Shown piece by piece: positions 8,407 to 15,265 of a DNA stretch of 64,000 nt (its first letter is position 1; every line of letters starts with the position of its first letter). Both the position numbers and the translations under genes were made by a program. A model generated the notes under the pieces. The model was not told the DNA's origin and made no database searches. It was given only the letters and a program-made list of their open reading frames with translations. Source of the stretch: Salinivirga cyanobacteriivorans (GTDB lineage: Bacteria; Bacteroidota; Bacteroidia; Bacteroidales; Salinivirgaceae). The stretch covers positions 3,993,001 to 4,057,000 of the forward strand of contig NZ_CP013118.1 of the NCBI RefSeq assembly GCF_001443605.1, written 5' to 3'.

Positions 8407-8694
8407 TTATGAGTTTTTAAAAAGAGTGCCAGCCCTGGTAAAGGTGTGATTGAATGATTTCATACTTTGGTGAATATTTTTATCGAATTCATCCCAGTTA
8501 GCTTCCGGATTGGCTTCAAGGGTTTCAAATTTTTCTGTCAATTCAGTTTGTATTTTTTCTAGTTGTAAAAGAAGTTTTTGTAGTTCATCATCCGGATTTT
8601 CTTCCTTACTCAAGCGTTCACGAATACTCAGAACTTTTGAGTTGATGTCATCTATTTTTGCTTTTATGTTTTGTTTAAGTTTTTGATTGCTCAT
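8407..8694 (-). CDS. Small coiled-coil protein, stress cluster
   Basis: 95 residues, highly charged and predicted to be almost wholly helical, with heptad-like spacing of L and I. It has no signal peptide and I recognise no family. It is the last gene of the minus-strand cluster that runs down from 13984, 21 bp after the baeRF gene. Its ribosome-binding site is strong (AGGAGG, four bases before ATG), which is unusual for this phylum but shared by several genes of this cluster. Confidence 0.7.
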   Translation of the reverse strand: MSNQKLKQNIKAKIDDINSKVLSIRERLSKEENPDDELQKLLLQLEKIQTELTEKFETLEANPEANWDEFDKNIHQSMKSFNHTFTRAGTLFKNS

Positions 8695-8715
8695 AATTCC
8701 TCCTGTTTTTTAATT

Positions 8716-9879
8716 TTAATAACGTAGCAGCGCATTTGCATTTGTTTTATGCAAAGGCATTTTATCTTGCGGCAGCAAGTAAACCTTGCCATTATTTAGA
8801 ACAGTATTCACTGCTGCAAGATTGTAGAGCGAGGCATTTTGGGTTTGCTTCTCGCGATCTATAATAATGGTGTTGTTCTCCTTATCGAAAAGGCCAAATG
8901 TTTCTTTACCAGGCTGAATAAATAAAGTATCAATTTGCCCATTAACAGCAGCTGGAACAATATCCTCTATCTCTGTAAGTGTTTTGTCAGTTGCAGAGTA
9001 TTGACGGAAAGAATTGATCTTTTGTGTTTTGGTTTGTCCAAATTCTTCCTGTAAGTAAATAGTGGCCTCGTGATGAAGGTCCAGTGGAACTATTTCTTTT
9101 GGGTTTAATGGAATATGGTTTTTGCTTAGATTACTATAACCCGATATGTTTTTATAAATGCCATAATGCTGTTGGTCGCAGGCCAATATCATTGGGTACG
9201 ATTCTCCATTTAAAATACCTGATATTTTTTTGTCAACCTCACGCAAAAACCGCTTAACTTCTGTTTGTTTATCGTCTTTTCCGCCTCCATGTCCATGGAA
9301 AATGGCATTTCCGCTATTATCATGCCCCGTTCGCTGCTGTAGGTGGCGCTGTTCGGTTTCGTTTCCTACAACATCTTCGAGTTTTTGCGGTACATCAGAA
9401 GTGTCCATTTCTGCAATTGTATAGGGCGTGGATTCATAGAGTTTTACTTCGTCAAGATTAAATGCCAGGATGTAAAAAATATCATCATTGTTGAGCATTG
9501 GAATCAGAGGTTTCAGATAAAAATGATCAGCAATGTAGTAGTATGGTGCAAAATGAATCGGAACTTTAAACTTTTTTATGCTATTGGGTGTGATGAATAT
9601 GGCCAGGCCATCAGATTGATCTGTCCAGAATTCATTATCTTCCATAAGTGTTGTAAGTGGCCTCAGATATACATCAGCATCATTCTCACTTAATTCTCTT
9701 TTGAGCAATTCGCTGCGCACTTGCTTAATAATATTTTTTAATATTATTTGTGCATGCTGCTCTTTTACTTCTTGTCCGGCCCTATAGGCAGGTACATAAA
9801 CTGATAAACACAACGGTTCGTGTGTGTAGGCCAATTGTTTAAAATCCTCTGTATTGAAAATTACACTCTTCGTCTGCAT
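8716..9879 (-). CDS. baeRF-family protein (archaeo-eukaryotic release factor-like)
   Basis: 387 residues. The N-terminus LCLSVYVPAYRAGQEVK and the overall layout resemble the bacterial archaeo-eukaryotic release factor (baeRF) families, which are related to eRF1 and Pelota and are thought to act on stalled or hibernating ribosomes; no biochemistry is settled for this subgroup. The middle part has a His/Gly-rich loop (HGHGGGKDD near residue 195) where eRF1 carries its GGQ loop, although GGQ itself is not present. It has an exceptionally strong ribosome-binding site (GGAGGAGG three bases before ATG). It sits between the coiled-coil gene and a membrane protein in the stress cluster, fitting a role in stress survival. 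Confidence 0.65.
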   Translation of the reverse strand: MQTKSVIFNTEDFKQLAYTHEPLCLSVYVPAYRAGQEVKEQHAQIILKNIIKQVRSELLKRELSENDADVYLRPLTTLMEDNEFWTDQSDGLAIFITPNSIKKFKVPIHFAPYYYIADHFYLKPLIPMLNNDDIFYILAFNLDEVKLYESTPYTIAEMDTSDVPQKLEDVVGNETEQRHLQQRTGHDNSGNAIFHGHGGGKDDKQTEVKRFLREVDKKISGILNGESYPMILACDQQHYGIYKNISGYSNLSKNHIPLNPKEIVPLDLHHEATIYLQEEFGQTKTQKINSFRQYSATDKTLTEIEDIVPAAVNGQIDTLFIQPGKETFGLFDKENNTIIIDREKQTQNASLYNLAAVNTVLNNGKVYLLPQDKMPLHKTNANALLRY

Positions 9880-9936
9880 ATTCCTCCTCCAATTCTGTTA
9901 TTTACTCAATTTTATTTTCCTTTATGAAACAAGCAC

Positions 9937-10332
9937 TTAGAAAACAAGGCTTGCTATACCAGCAAATAGAAGCACTATCATCAGGGTCCAGAAAAAGAAT
10001 CCAAATGTGATACCCAGTGCCCTGGCTTGTTCTGCTTCTTCTTCGGCTTGTTCAAATGGTGTTTCTGGTTTTTCTGGTTTGGCTGGTACAAGAGCTGCAA
10101 TTAATAGCATTGTAAAAAGCCCTATAATTAAATACCCAAGCCAGGGTACACCATAAAACAAGGGGCCTATTGGTGTAATCCATGATCCCACAGCCCATGA
10201 GAACAGAAAAATAATGAAGAAAAAGAAAAGAGAACCACTCATAGGTCCGGGACCTTCTCTTTTAAATACTGAAGGTAACAGTGCCGCAAATATTACTGCT
10301 ATAAGTAATGATATGAATACGGGATATAACAT
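9937..10332 (-). CDS. Membrane protein of the stress cluster
   Basis: 131 residues with four hydrophobic segments (about 3-20, 33-52, 63-82, 108-130). An acidic cytoplasmic loop lies between helices 3 and 4 (PEKPETPFEQAEEEAEQA). I do not recognise a family. It lies between the baeRF gene and the BON-domain gene, separated from the latter by a 447-bp repeat-containing gap, so it may have its own promoter. Confidence 0.65.
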   Translation of the reverse strand: MLYPVFISLLIAVIFAALLPSVFKREGPGPMSGSLFFFFIIFLFSWAVGSWITPIGPLFYGVPWLGYLIIGLFTMLLIAALVPAKPEKPETPFEQAEEEAEQARALGITFGFFFWTLMIVLLFAGIASLVF

Positions 10333-10470
10333 AGTTTCTTGATTTTTGGAATTGAAAATTCAAACAGCTATCATGATACAACTTTGATAAAAGTGGAAAT
10401 TAAAAGGAAAAATTATAGTTCTGAGCCTGCCGTAATGGCTTTTGATTGTTTATTGCAATACAAAATTTAT

Positions 10471-10535
10471 TCATGCTATTCCATCCCATTTGCATCGGGA
10501 CAGGTACTGACCACTAAAATCAAAATTTTAAACAG
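10471..10535 (+). repeat. Partial copy of the dispersed two-hairpin element
   Basis: Matches the right half of the element at 51587-51711: CATGC, TTCCATCCC, a hairpin ATCGGGAC arm, then TGACCACTAAAATCAAAATT, ending at AAACAG directly before ATG. The first hairpin is missing or decayed and the second has lost one base of its left arm. It abuts the full copy that starts at 10536, giving a head-to-tail pair. Confidence 0.75.
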
Positions 10536-10638
10536 ATGAAACAAGCATGATTAAAATAATTATTAAACACACACGCAGGAATGATTATTTTACATCATGC
10601 GGTTCCATCCCGATTAGTCATCGGGACAGGTTATGACC
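10536..10638 (+). repeat. Dispersed two-hairpin element, copy A
   Basis: Nearly identical over about 100 bp to 51587-51690. Hairpin 1: the arm starting GCATGAT near 10546 pairs over about 20 bp with an arm ending ATCATGC near 10600, around the loop AAACACACACGCAGG. Hairpin 2: TCCCGAT and ATCGGGA around a 5-base loop. It lies opposite to the direction of the flanking genes. The structure recalls REP or IS200/IS605-derived palindromic elements, but no transposase is nearby. Confidence 0.85.
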
Positions 10639-10679
10639 TTTGAAAATTAAAAATAAACATATGAAAATGAAATTGAGGA

Positions 10680-10761
10680 CTACCTGAAATGGCCGTTAGG
10701 TGTTTTTAAGTTATGGGATTCATAATTTTGCATTTGACAACATGGCCATTTCTCCAGGTAG
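10680..10761 (-). other. Long interrupted stem-loop after the BON gene
   Basis: CTACCTGAAATGGCC (10680-10694) faces GGCCATTTCTCCAGGTAG (10744-10761), giving 7+8 paired bases with a 3-base bulge and a loop of about 50 nt. On the minus strand it begins 19 bases past the BON stop codon, so it forms in the 3' part of that mRNA. There is no T run after it, so a stabilising or processing hairpin is more likely than a simple terminator. Confidence 0.5.
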
Positions 10762-10779
10762 CCCCTGGGTTATTTCAGA

Positions 10780-12264
10780 TTATTTAATTTTCAGGTTGTT
10801 TTCCACATTCCATGCTCCGCCTTCCCATGCATTTTCGGTAGCACGTTGGAATTCGGTCATGTTATCTGCTGTACCGGTAAGTGTAACATCACCGTTTTGA
10901 ACGGTTACTTTTACATCATCAGCATCTACATAAGGACTCCACCACAACTGGCTTTCAACATCTTTTTTTATTTGCTTGTCGTTTGGTGTAGTTATGGTTA
11001 TGACCTCAGCAGTTGCCGCTGGTACGTAGTACCACTCGTGGAATGGTGTATCGTCCCACCAGTAATAGGAGTAGGGCGAGTTTACCGTAATCATGTTCTT
11101 CACCGTGGTTACCCCTTTCACACCACTGGCAACCCATTCGGCTTCCATTTTTTCCATGTAACTGTCTACCAGGCCGGAAAGGGTTACGATGCCGGCATTT
11201 ACATCAACTGATATTTCATAGGATTCGGTAACTGAGTTGCGCGCCAGTGCTGCAATAACATTATCTTTTATTTCAAGGTCTGCAGGTGGCAGATCAAGCT
11301 CTACTTTTATTCGGTTTGTTACACCTTTTACACCAATGGTATGTTTGGCGAGGTTTTCTGCTGCCTGGCGTGCTTTCATGTTATCAACGGTACCTCTTAA
11401 TGTAACCCAACCGTTATCTGATTCAGCTGCTATGTCGAATGAATAAACCCTTGGGTCGAATAAGGCGGCATCTGTTATGGCATCTTCTATTTTCTGATCC
11501 GATGCTTCCACATTCTTATTTTTACGTAAATTTTCGTCTTTCGCCCACCATTCAACATCTAAATTCGATACATCTACATCTTTTACACCGGTAATCCATG
11601 CTAAATATCTTGCATTGCGCTTTTCAGCAGCACTGCCAACCGTACCACTTAGTTTTACTACGTTGTTTTTAACTTTAACATCTATAAGGCCATCATCAAC
11701 AGTTTTACTCCATTTCAGAGCACTTTTGATTTCATTTTGTAGCTCAGCATCAGTGCGGGTGAGGTCATAATTTATCTCAATTTTGTTTGAAACAGATTTT
11801 ACGCCTACTACCGATTTAGCTACATTTCCTGCAAGCTGCTTTTCGCGGTAAGAATCTACTTTACCAGAAAGCGTTACTTTTTTATTCATTACGCTTACAT
11901 TTACTTCGTAGCTCTCTGTTGCAGGATCATTAAGCAATGCCACAGTTACCTTTTTTTCAATGCCTTCATCGGTAAGCATAACTGGTGGGTTAACCGTAAT
12001 GCGATTTGACACTGAACGTACGCCCTTAACCATTTCAGCAATTTTTGTGGCACGTTCTTTAGCCTTAATGTTGGAAACGGTTCCTGTCAGTTCTGCAATG
12101 CCATCGTTTACTTTAATGTTTATTCTGTTAAAATTAATAGCATGATCGAACTGATATTCTGTTTGAATTGCATCTGCAATTTTTTGGTCAGAAATGTTTT
12201 CCTGAGACCAACCAATTGTTGCCAACGCAATTAATAAGCCTGCTAACACTACTTTTAGTCTCAT
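10780..12264 (-). CDS. Periplasmic six-BON-domain protein (OsmY-like)
   Basis: 494 residues with a signal peptide (1-20, GWSQ cleavage region). Six BON domains follow at about 25-92, 97-165, 172-240, 257-325, 330-398 and 425-494, each with the pattern [hydrophobic strand]-TLxG-V-[helix]-GVxxVxNxI. BON domains bind membranes or polymers; E. coli OsmY has two and is induced by osmotic and stationary-phase stress. Six in one chain is high, and a periplasmic scaffold or envelope-protecting role is inferred. There is a spacer with Tyr/Trp-rich sequence (YSYYWWDDTPFHEWYY) between domains 5 and 6. No Shine-Dalgarno is visible, in contrast to several neighbours. It is the centre of the stress cluster. 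Confidence 0.88.
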   Translation of the reverse strand: MRLKVVLAGLLIALATIGWSQENISDQKIADAIQTEYQFDHAINFNRINIKVNDGIAELTGTVSNIKAKERATKIAEMVKGVRSVSNRITVNPPVMLTDEGIEKKVTVALLNDPATESYEVNVSVMNKKVTLSGKVDSYREKQLAGNVAKSVVGVKSVSNKIEINYDLTRTDAELQNEIKSALKWSKTVDDGLIDVKVKNNVVKLSGTVGSAAEKRNARYLAWITGVKDVDVSNLDVEWWAKDENLRKNKNVEASDQKIEDAITDAALFDPRVYSFDIAAESDNGWVTLRGTVDNMKARQAAENLAKHTIGVKGVTNRIKVELDLPPADLEIKDNVIAALARNSVTESYEISVDVNAGIVTLSGLVDSYMEKMEAEWVASGVKGVTTVKNMITVNSPYSYYWWDDTPFHEWYYVPAATAEVITITTPNDKQIKKDVESQLWWSPYVDADDVKVTVQNGDVTLTGTADNMTEFQRATENAWEGGAWNVENNLKIK

Positions 12265-12309
12265 AATGATTTATTTTTGGGATTCTACAATCGAATGTTT
12301 TGGTTTATA

Positions 12310-12627
12310 TTATGCCTGACCATGATTCTGTTCCCTTTGGTCTTTTTCAAAAATTTCTGCAATTTTTGTCAGACCGGCTTTAAAATAGTCTGCACTTTCC
12401 GAAAATTTATCTTTCGTCTCCTGCCAGGCCTGACCGCTTGATAACTCGAGGTCTTTATATTGCTTTTCGAGTTCTGCAGATCTCGCTTTAAGCGCGGCTA
12501 TTTGTTCATCATATTGTGCCTTCATATTTTTAGACACATGTTGTCGCTTTTTCTCTAAATCTTCTATTTGGTTGAATATATTATCAACCGTTTCTTTTGC
12601 TTTTATTCTGTATTTTTCTTTTTCCAT
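12310..12627 (-). CDS. Coiled-coil protein, stress cluster
   Basis: 105 residues from ATG 12627, no signal peptide, mostly helical with a long charged coiled coil (about 5-60) and a C-terminal amphipathic helix (YFKAGLTKIAEIFEKD). Family not recognised. A GTG 24 bases upstream is in frame, but ATG 12627 is preferred because it sits four bases after the stop codon of the 38-residue frame at 12632-12748, as in translational coupling. The BON gene follows 45 bp downstream. Confidence 0.7.
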   Translation of the reverse strand: MEKEKYRIKAKETVDNIFNQIEDLEKKRQHVSKNMKAQYDEQIAALKARSAELEKQYKDLELSSGQAWQETKDKFSESADYFKAGLTKIAEIFEKDQREQNHGQA

Positions 12628-12631
12628 TGTA

Positions 12632-12748
12632 TTAGTTTTTAATGTGTTCACGTAATATTATTTCTATTTGCCGGCTTTTTTGCTCAAGGTCATCCAGTTT
12701 TTCAAATATTTTAGCTGCCGTTTGATGTTGATTATCCAGTTGGGTCAT
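12632..12748 (-). CDS. 38-residue helical microprotein, coupled to next gene
   Basis: A short frame starting MTQLDNQHQTAAKIF and ending REHIKN. It is entirely hydrophilic and heptad-patterned (I, L at coiled-coil spacing). It has a ribosome-binding site (GGGAG, seven bases before ATG), fills the gap between the PRC-barrel gene and the coiled-coil gene on the same strand, and its TAA is four bases before the next ATG. It could encode a partner of the coiled-coil neighbours or act as a leader for coupling. Coding evidence is positional only. Confidence 0.55.
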   Translation of the reverse strand: MTQLDNQHQTAAKIFEKLDDLEQKSRQIEIILREHIKN

Positions 12749-12786
12749 AGGGCCACTCCCTTTTTGGTTCGATGATTTTATCGTAA

Positions 12787-13536
12787 TTATGGAATATTCC
12801 ACTTCATTTGGTTACGTCCGTAAAAATCATACACTTTCTTTTCAAACTCAATGTTGACGGGAGTCGCTGGGTTGTATTCCGGCGCATGTACCATGTTTTT
12901 AAAATCTATTTCTAATGTAATGCGCTGGTTTACATAGCTTATCTCTTTGATCCAACCAATGGCAAGCATTACTTCTCGCTCTGTATCAGTATATTTGCTA
13001 TTGGTCACGAAGTAAACAATTTGCCAGTCGTTATCATCAATAATAATATCGGTAAGTTCTCCGTAGCTACCATCTGATGTGTCGACTTCATATCCGATTA
13101 CCTCTTTAAAACTTCTCAGGTTTGTATCCACATCTTCTTCCTTTACCTGGTTTTCTGGAGTTACAATAGGGCGCGGTGGATATGCTGCAGTACCTATTAT
13201 AGGTGGGGCTACGGCCCAATAGTTATTGAGCTGTAGGTGTTCTGCCAGCTCTTGTTCATATTTTCGCGAAACAGGCAGTGTTTCATCCGTAGCCGGGCAT
13301 TTTTCAATATCTTCTTTAGACATTTTCACAGGGAACTTGCCTTTGCTCCATTCTGGTTGATCTAAAAATACTCTGGGTATTAAAACCTGTTTGCGTGGCA
13401 ATATTTTACCCTGATCTGCCTCAAGATATCTTATTACCCAACGTTCTTCGTCGAACAAGAAGTCTTTTACTTTTCCCTTTTCTTTATCAGTTGTTGCTAA
13501 GTCGAATCCTAGTAGTGCTTTTAAACTCCGCTTCAT
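12787..13536 (-). CDS. PRC-barrel domain protein
   Basis: 249 residues, cytoplasmic by sequence. Two PRC-barrel modules are visible: residues 5-70 (GFDLATTDKEKGKVKDFLFD, IRYLEAD, LIPRVFL) and 145-215 (IGYEVDTSDGSYGELTDIIID, IVYFVTNSKYTDTEREVMLAI). PRC barrels are small beta-barrel adaptors that bind other macromolecules. In many bacteria such proteins co-occur with BON and other general-stress genes, as here. A clear Shine-Dalgarno (AAGGAG, six bases before ATG) precedes it. It lies 19 bp after the lipoprotein gene and 38 bp before the microprotein, consistent with one transcript. Confidence 0.85.
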   Translation of the reverse strand: MKRSLKALLGFDLATTDKEKGKVKDFLFDEERWVIRYLEADQGKILPRKQVLIPRVFLDQPEWSKGKFPVKMSKEDIEKCPATDETLPVSRKYEQELAEHLQLNNYWAVAPPIIGTAAYPPRPIVTPENQVKEEDVDTNLRSFKEVIGYEVDTSDGSYGELTDIIIDDNDWQIVYFVTNSKYTDTEREVMLAIGWIKEISYVNQRITLEIDFKNMVHAPEYNPATPVNIEFEKKVYDFYGRNQMKWNIP

Positions 13537-13555
13537 AAATCGCTCCTTTCTTATC

Positions 13556-13984
13556 TTATTCTTTAAGTGAATTTTGGGTTTTTAAGATGTTTTTGTTCAG
13601 CGCTTCAATTTGTTGTTCTACAGTTTTTCTTTTACTGGTAAAAACCGTATCGCTTTTCCTTTTTAGGTTTTTTAGGTTATAACTGAGTTTTTTGTATTCC
13701 TGCTCTATTTTATTGAGCATTTCTTTTGCTTTGGTGTCTGACTTTCGAGCTTTAGTTCTTAATTTCAGTCGTGTAATTTTATTCTGTATTTGTTCTGCTT
13801 CTTTCTCCAACCCCTTTATGATGGCTGCTTTTTCAGTTGCTATAAATGCTTTAGTCGTTTCTCCTGTTTTTTTGGCTTCTTTCTTAATGTTATTTCTCTC
13901 TATTTTCTCCTGCTCTGTTGAACTACAGCTCATCAGTAGGAGTGTGAATGAAAGAAGTAGATTTATGTTTTTTATTTGCCTCAT
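13556..13984 (-). CDS. Coiled-coil lipoprotein, first gene of the stress cluster
   Basis: 142 residues with a lipoprotein signal peptide: hydrophobic core LLLSFTLLLMSC with the lipobox cysteine near residue 20. The mature part is rich in Lys and Glu and predicted as a long helix or coiled coil. It is expected to be membrane-anchored and periplasmic. It is first in the minus-strand cluster and would be the first gene under the two FNR-type palindromes at 14059-14101. AAAGGA just before the ATG may serve as a ribosome-binding site. No family recognised. Confidence 0.75.
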   Translation of the reverse strand: MRQIKNINLLLSFTLLLMSCSSTEQEKIERNNIKKEAKKTGETTKAFIATEKAAIIKGLEKEAEQIQNKITRLKLRTKARKSDTKAKEMLNKIEQEYKKLSYNLKNLKRKSDTVFTSKRKTVEQQIEALNKNILKTQNSLKE

Positions 13985-14005
13985 TTTCCTTTAATGTTTC
14001 TTATA

Positions 14006-14037
14006 CAAATATCAGCTTAAATGGAAATCTTAGCAAT
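14006..14037 (-). promoter_or_regulatory. Probable promoter of the stress cluster
   Basis: On the minus strand GATATTTG (14006-14013) matches the -7 consensus TAnnTTTG at all but the first base, and ATTG (14034-14037) lies 20 bases upstream as a partial -33 element. Transcription would start near 14000, about 16 bases before the lipoprotein ATG. The two palindromes would then be centred near -65 and -94. Confidence 0.4.
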
Positions 14038-14058
14038 GAGTTGGCTCAATGTGCAGTA

Positions 14059-14072
14059 TTGATTGTCATCAA
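14059..14072. promoter_or_regulatory. FNR/CRP-type operator, proximal
   Basis: TTGAT-TGTC-ATCAA, a perfect match to the palindrome TTGAT-N4-ATCAA bound by FNR-like members of the CRP family. It lies in the gap between the receiver-CRP regulator gene and the stress cluster, about 65 bp upstream of the inferred start, a typical activation distance. Confidence 0.7.
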
Positions 14073-14087
14073 TTTTTTAAGTTTTTA

Positions 14088-14101
14088 TTGATGTAGATCA
14101 A
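14088..14101. promoter_or_regulatory. FNR/CRP-type operator, distal
   Basis: TTGAT-GTAG-ATCAA, a second perfect copy of the same palindrome. The two centres are 29 bp apart, close to three helical turns, so two dimers could sit on the same DNA face. Confidence 0.7.
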
Positions 14102-14221
14102 TCAATCTTTGATTCGAGACTACTCAGTAGATTAAATGGTCAGGTGAGTCGGATTTTAGGTGCAGGAAATAGAAAAACAGTATATGGCTGACCACACTTA
14201 ATGGCAGGAGTAAACAGGGTA

Positions 14222-15265
14222 CTAAAACCTGATTAGTGTATTGCGTAGTTTTTTCACATCGGGTATTGTAATATGATGTTCATCTGTTTCTATAAGACCA
14301 TCATTTTTAAATTCAGTTAATGTTCTAACAAGTGTTTCTGCTGTAGTTCCTATCATTCGGGCTAAATCTGTTCTTGGCAAATCAATTATTCCTTCGGGAT
14401 GGTTTTCGGCGAGCTCAAGTAATTTAAATGCTATTCTGTAGCGAACAGAATTGTAGGCTACGCTCATCAATTCCTCTTCCTTTTTACTCAGTCGCGTTGA
14501 TATGTGCTGAATAAAGTGTTTCGACATTTGTGGATTGTTGTAGAGGGCATCGAGGAATGAATTTGCAGGTATTTTTTTTACCTCTGTGGGTTCGTTAGCT
14601 TCAGCAAACTGATTTGAAGGCCTTTTCTCAATTACGGGTTTGTAACCCAACAAGCTTCCGCTGTGAAAAATCCCTGTTATAAATGTTTTTCCCTGGTTGC
14701 TGAGCTGGTAGGTTTTTATGCTTCCTTCTGCTACATAGTAAACAAAATGCGGATATTCATTCTGGTGGTATAATGTTTCACCATCTTTCAGGTTTATTGA
14801 CGTGGCCTTGCTCAGTAGCTCCTGCATAACTTCGGCATGGGTGCTTTGGTCATTTTGTGTTTTGTCCTCTTTTCCGGTTATGGCTGTTAATTGGTCTTGT
14901 TTTTTTAGCCGGCTTTGTATGGCATTGAGTAACTCAATATCCTCGAAGGGCTTGTATAAAAAGTCGTCAGCACCCATTTCCATTCCCTGCCGGAGGGCAT
15001 TGTTTTCTGTTTTTGCTGTGAGAAAAATAAATGGTATTGTGGCTGTTTGTTCGTTTTGGTTAAGCGCATGAAGTACACTATATCCATCTGTTTCGGGCAT
15101 CATAATGTCGCATAAAATGAGGTCCGGATGTTCATTAGCAGCTTTACGTATGCCATCTTTACCATCCGGGGAAGTAACTACATCGTAACCCGACAGGGTT
15201 AAAATCTCGGCTGTATTTTCACGTAATATCTGATCGTCTTCTATGATAAGAATCTTTTTGTTCAT
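14222..15265 (-). CDS. Response regulator with receiver, cNMP-binding and CRP-type HTH domains
   Basis: 347 residues. Residues 1-120 are a receiver domain with Asp10/Asp11, phospho-acceptor Asp53, Thr83 and Lys105. A linker leads to a cyclic-nucleotide-binding beta-roll (about 145-260) and a CRP/FNR winged helix (about 265-345, TDLARMIGTTAETLVRTL as recognition region). It overlaps the upstream kinase gene by four bases, so the kinase is its likely partner. The hybrid architecture joins phospho-signalling to a CRP-type DNA reader. It lies directly beside two FNR-type palindromes that face the stress cluster, making it the natural candidate regulator; that link is inference. Confidence 0.88.
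   Translation of the reverse strand: MNKKILIIEDDQILRENTAEILTLSGYDVVTSPDGKDGIRKAANEHPDLILCDIMMPETDGYSVLHALNQNEQTATIPFIFLTAKTENNALRQGMEMGADDFLYKPFEDIELLNAIQSRLKKQDQLTAITGKEDKTQNDQSTHAEVMQELLSKATSINLKDGETLYHQNEYPHFVYYVAEGSIKTYQLSNQGKTFITGIFHSGSLLGYKPVIEKRPSNQFAEANEPTEVKKIPANSFLDALYNNPQMSKHFIQHISTRLSKKEEELMSVAYNSVRYRIAFKLLELAENHPEGIIDLPRTDLARMIGTTAETLVRTLTEFKNDGLIETDEHHITIPDVKKLRNTLIRF

Larger units (their letters stand above)
10333..10779. other. 447-bp gene-free region holding structured repeats
   Basis: Between the BON gene and the membrane-protein gene. It contains a partial (about 10471-10535) and a full (10536-10638) copy of a two-hairpin element also found at 51587-51690, and a long imperfect inverted repeat (10680-10694 with 10744-10761). 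A 66-codon plus-strand frame at 10339-10539 runs through the partial repeat and is judged spurious. Confidence 0.7.

Noticed and set aside
10339..10539. 66-codon plus-strand frame between the membrane-protein and BON genes
   Set aside because: Runs through a decayed repeat element, has no ribosome-binding site and no recognisable protein features.
10547..10636. Short open frame of about 30 codons in both copies of the dispersed element
   Set aside because: The bases form two hairpins, so open reading is likely a by-product; the frames diverge after the second hairpin. Kept only as a note under the repeat finding.
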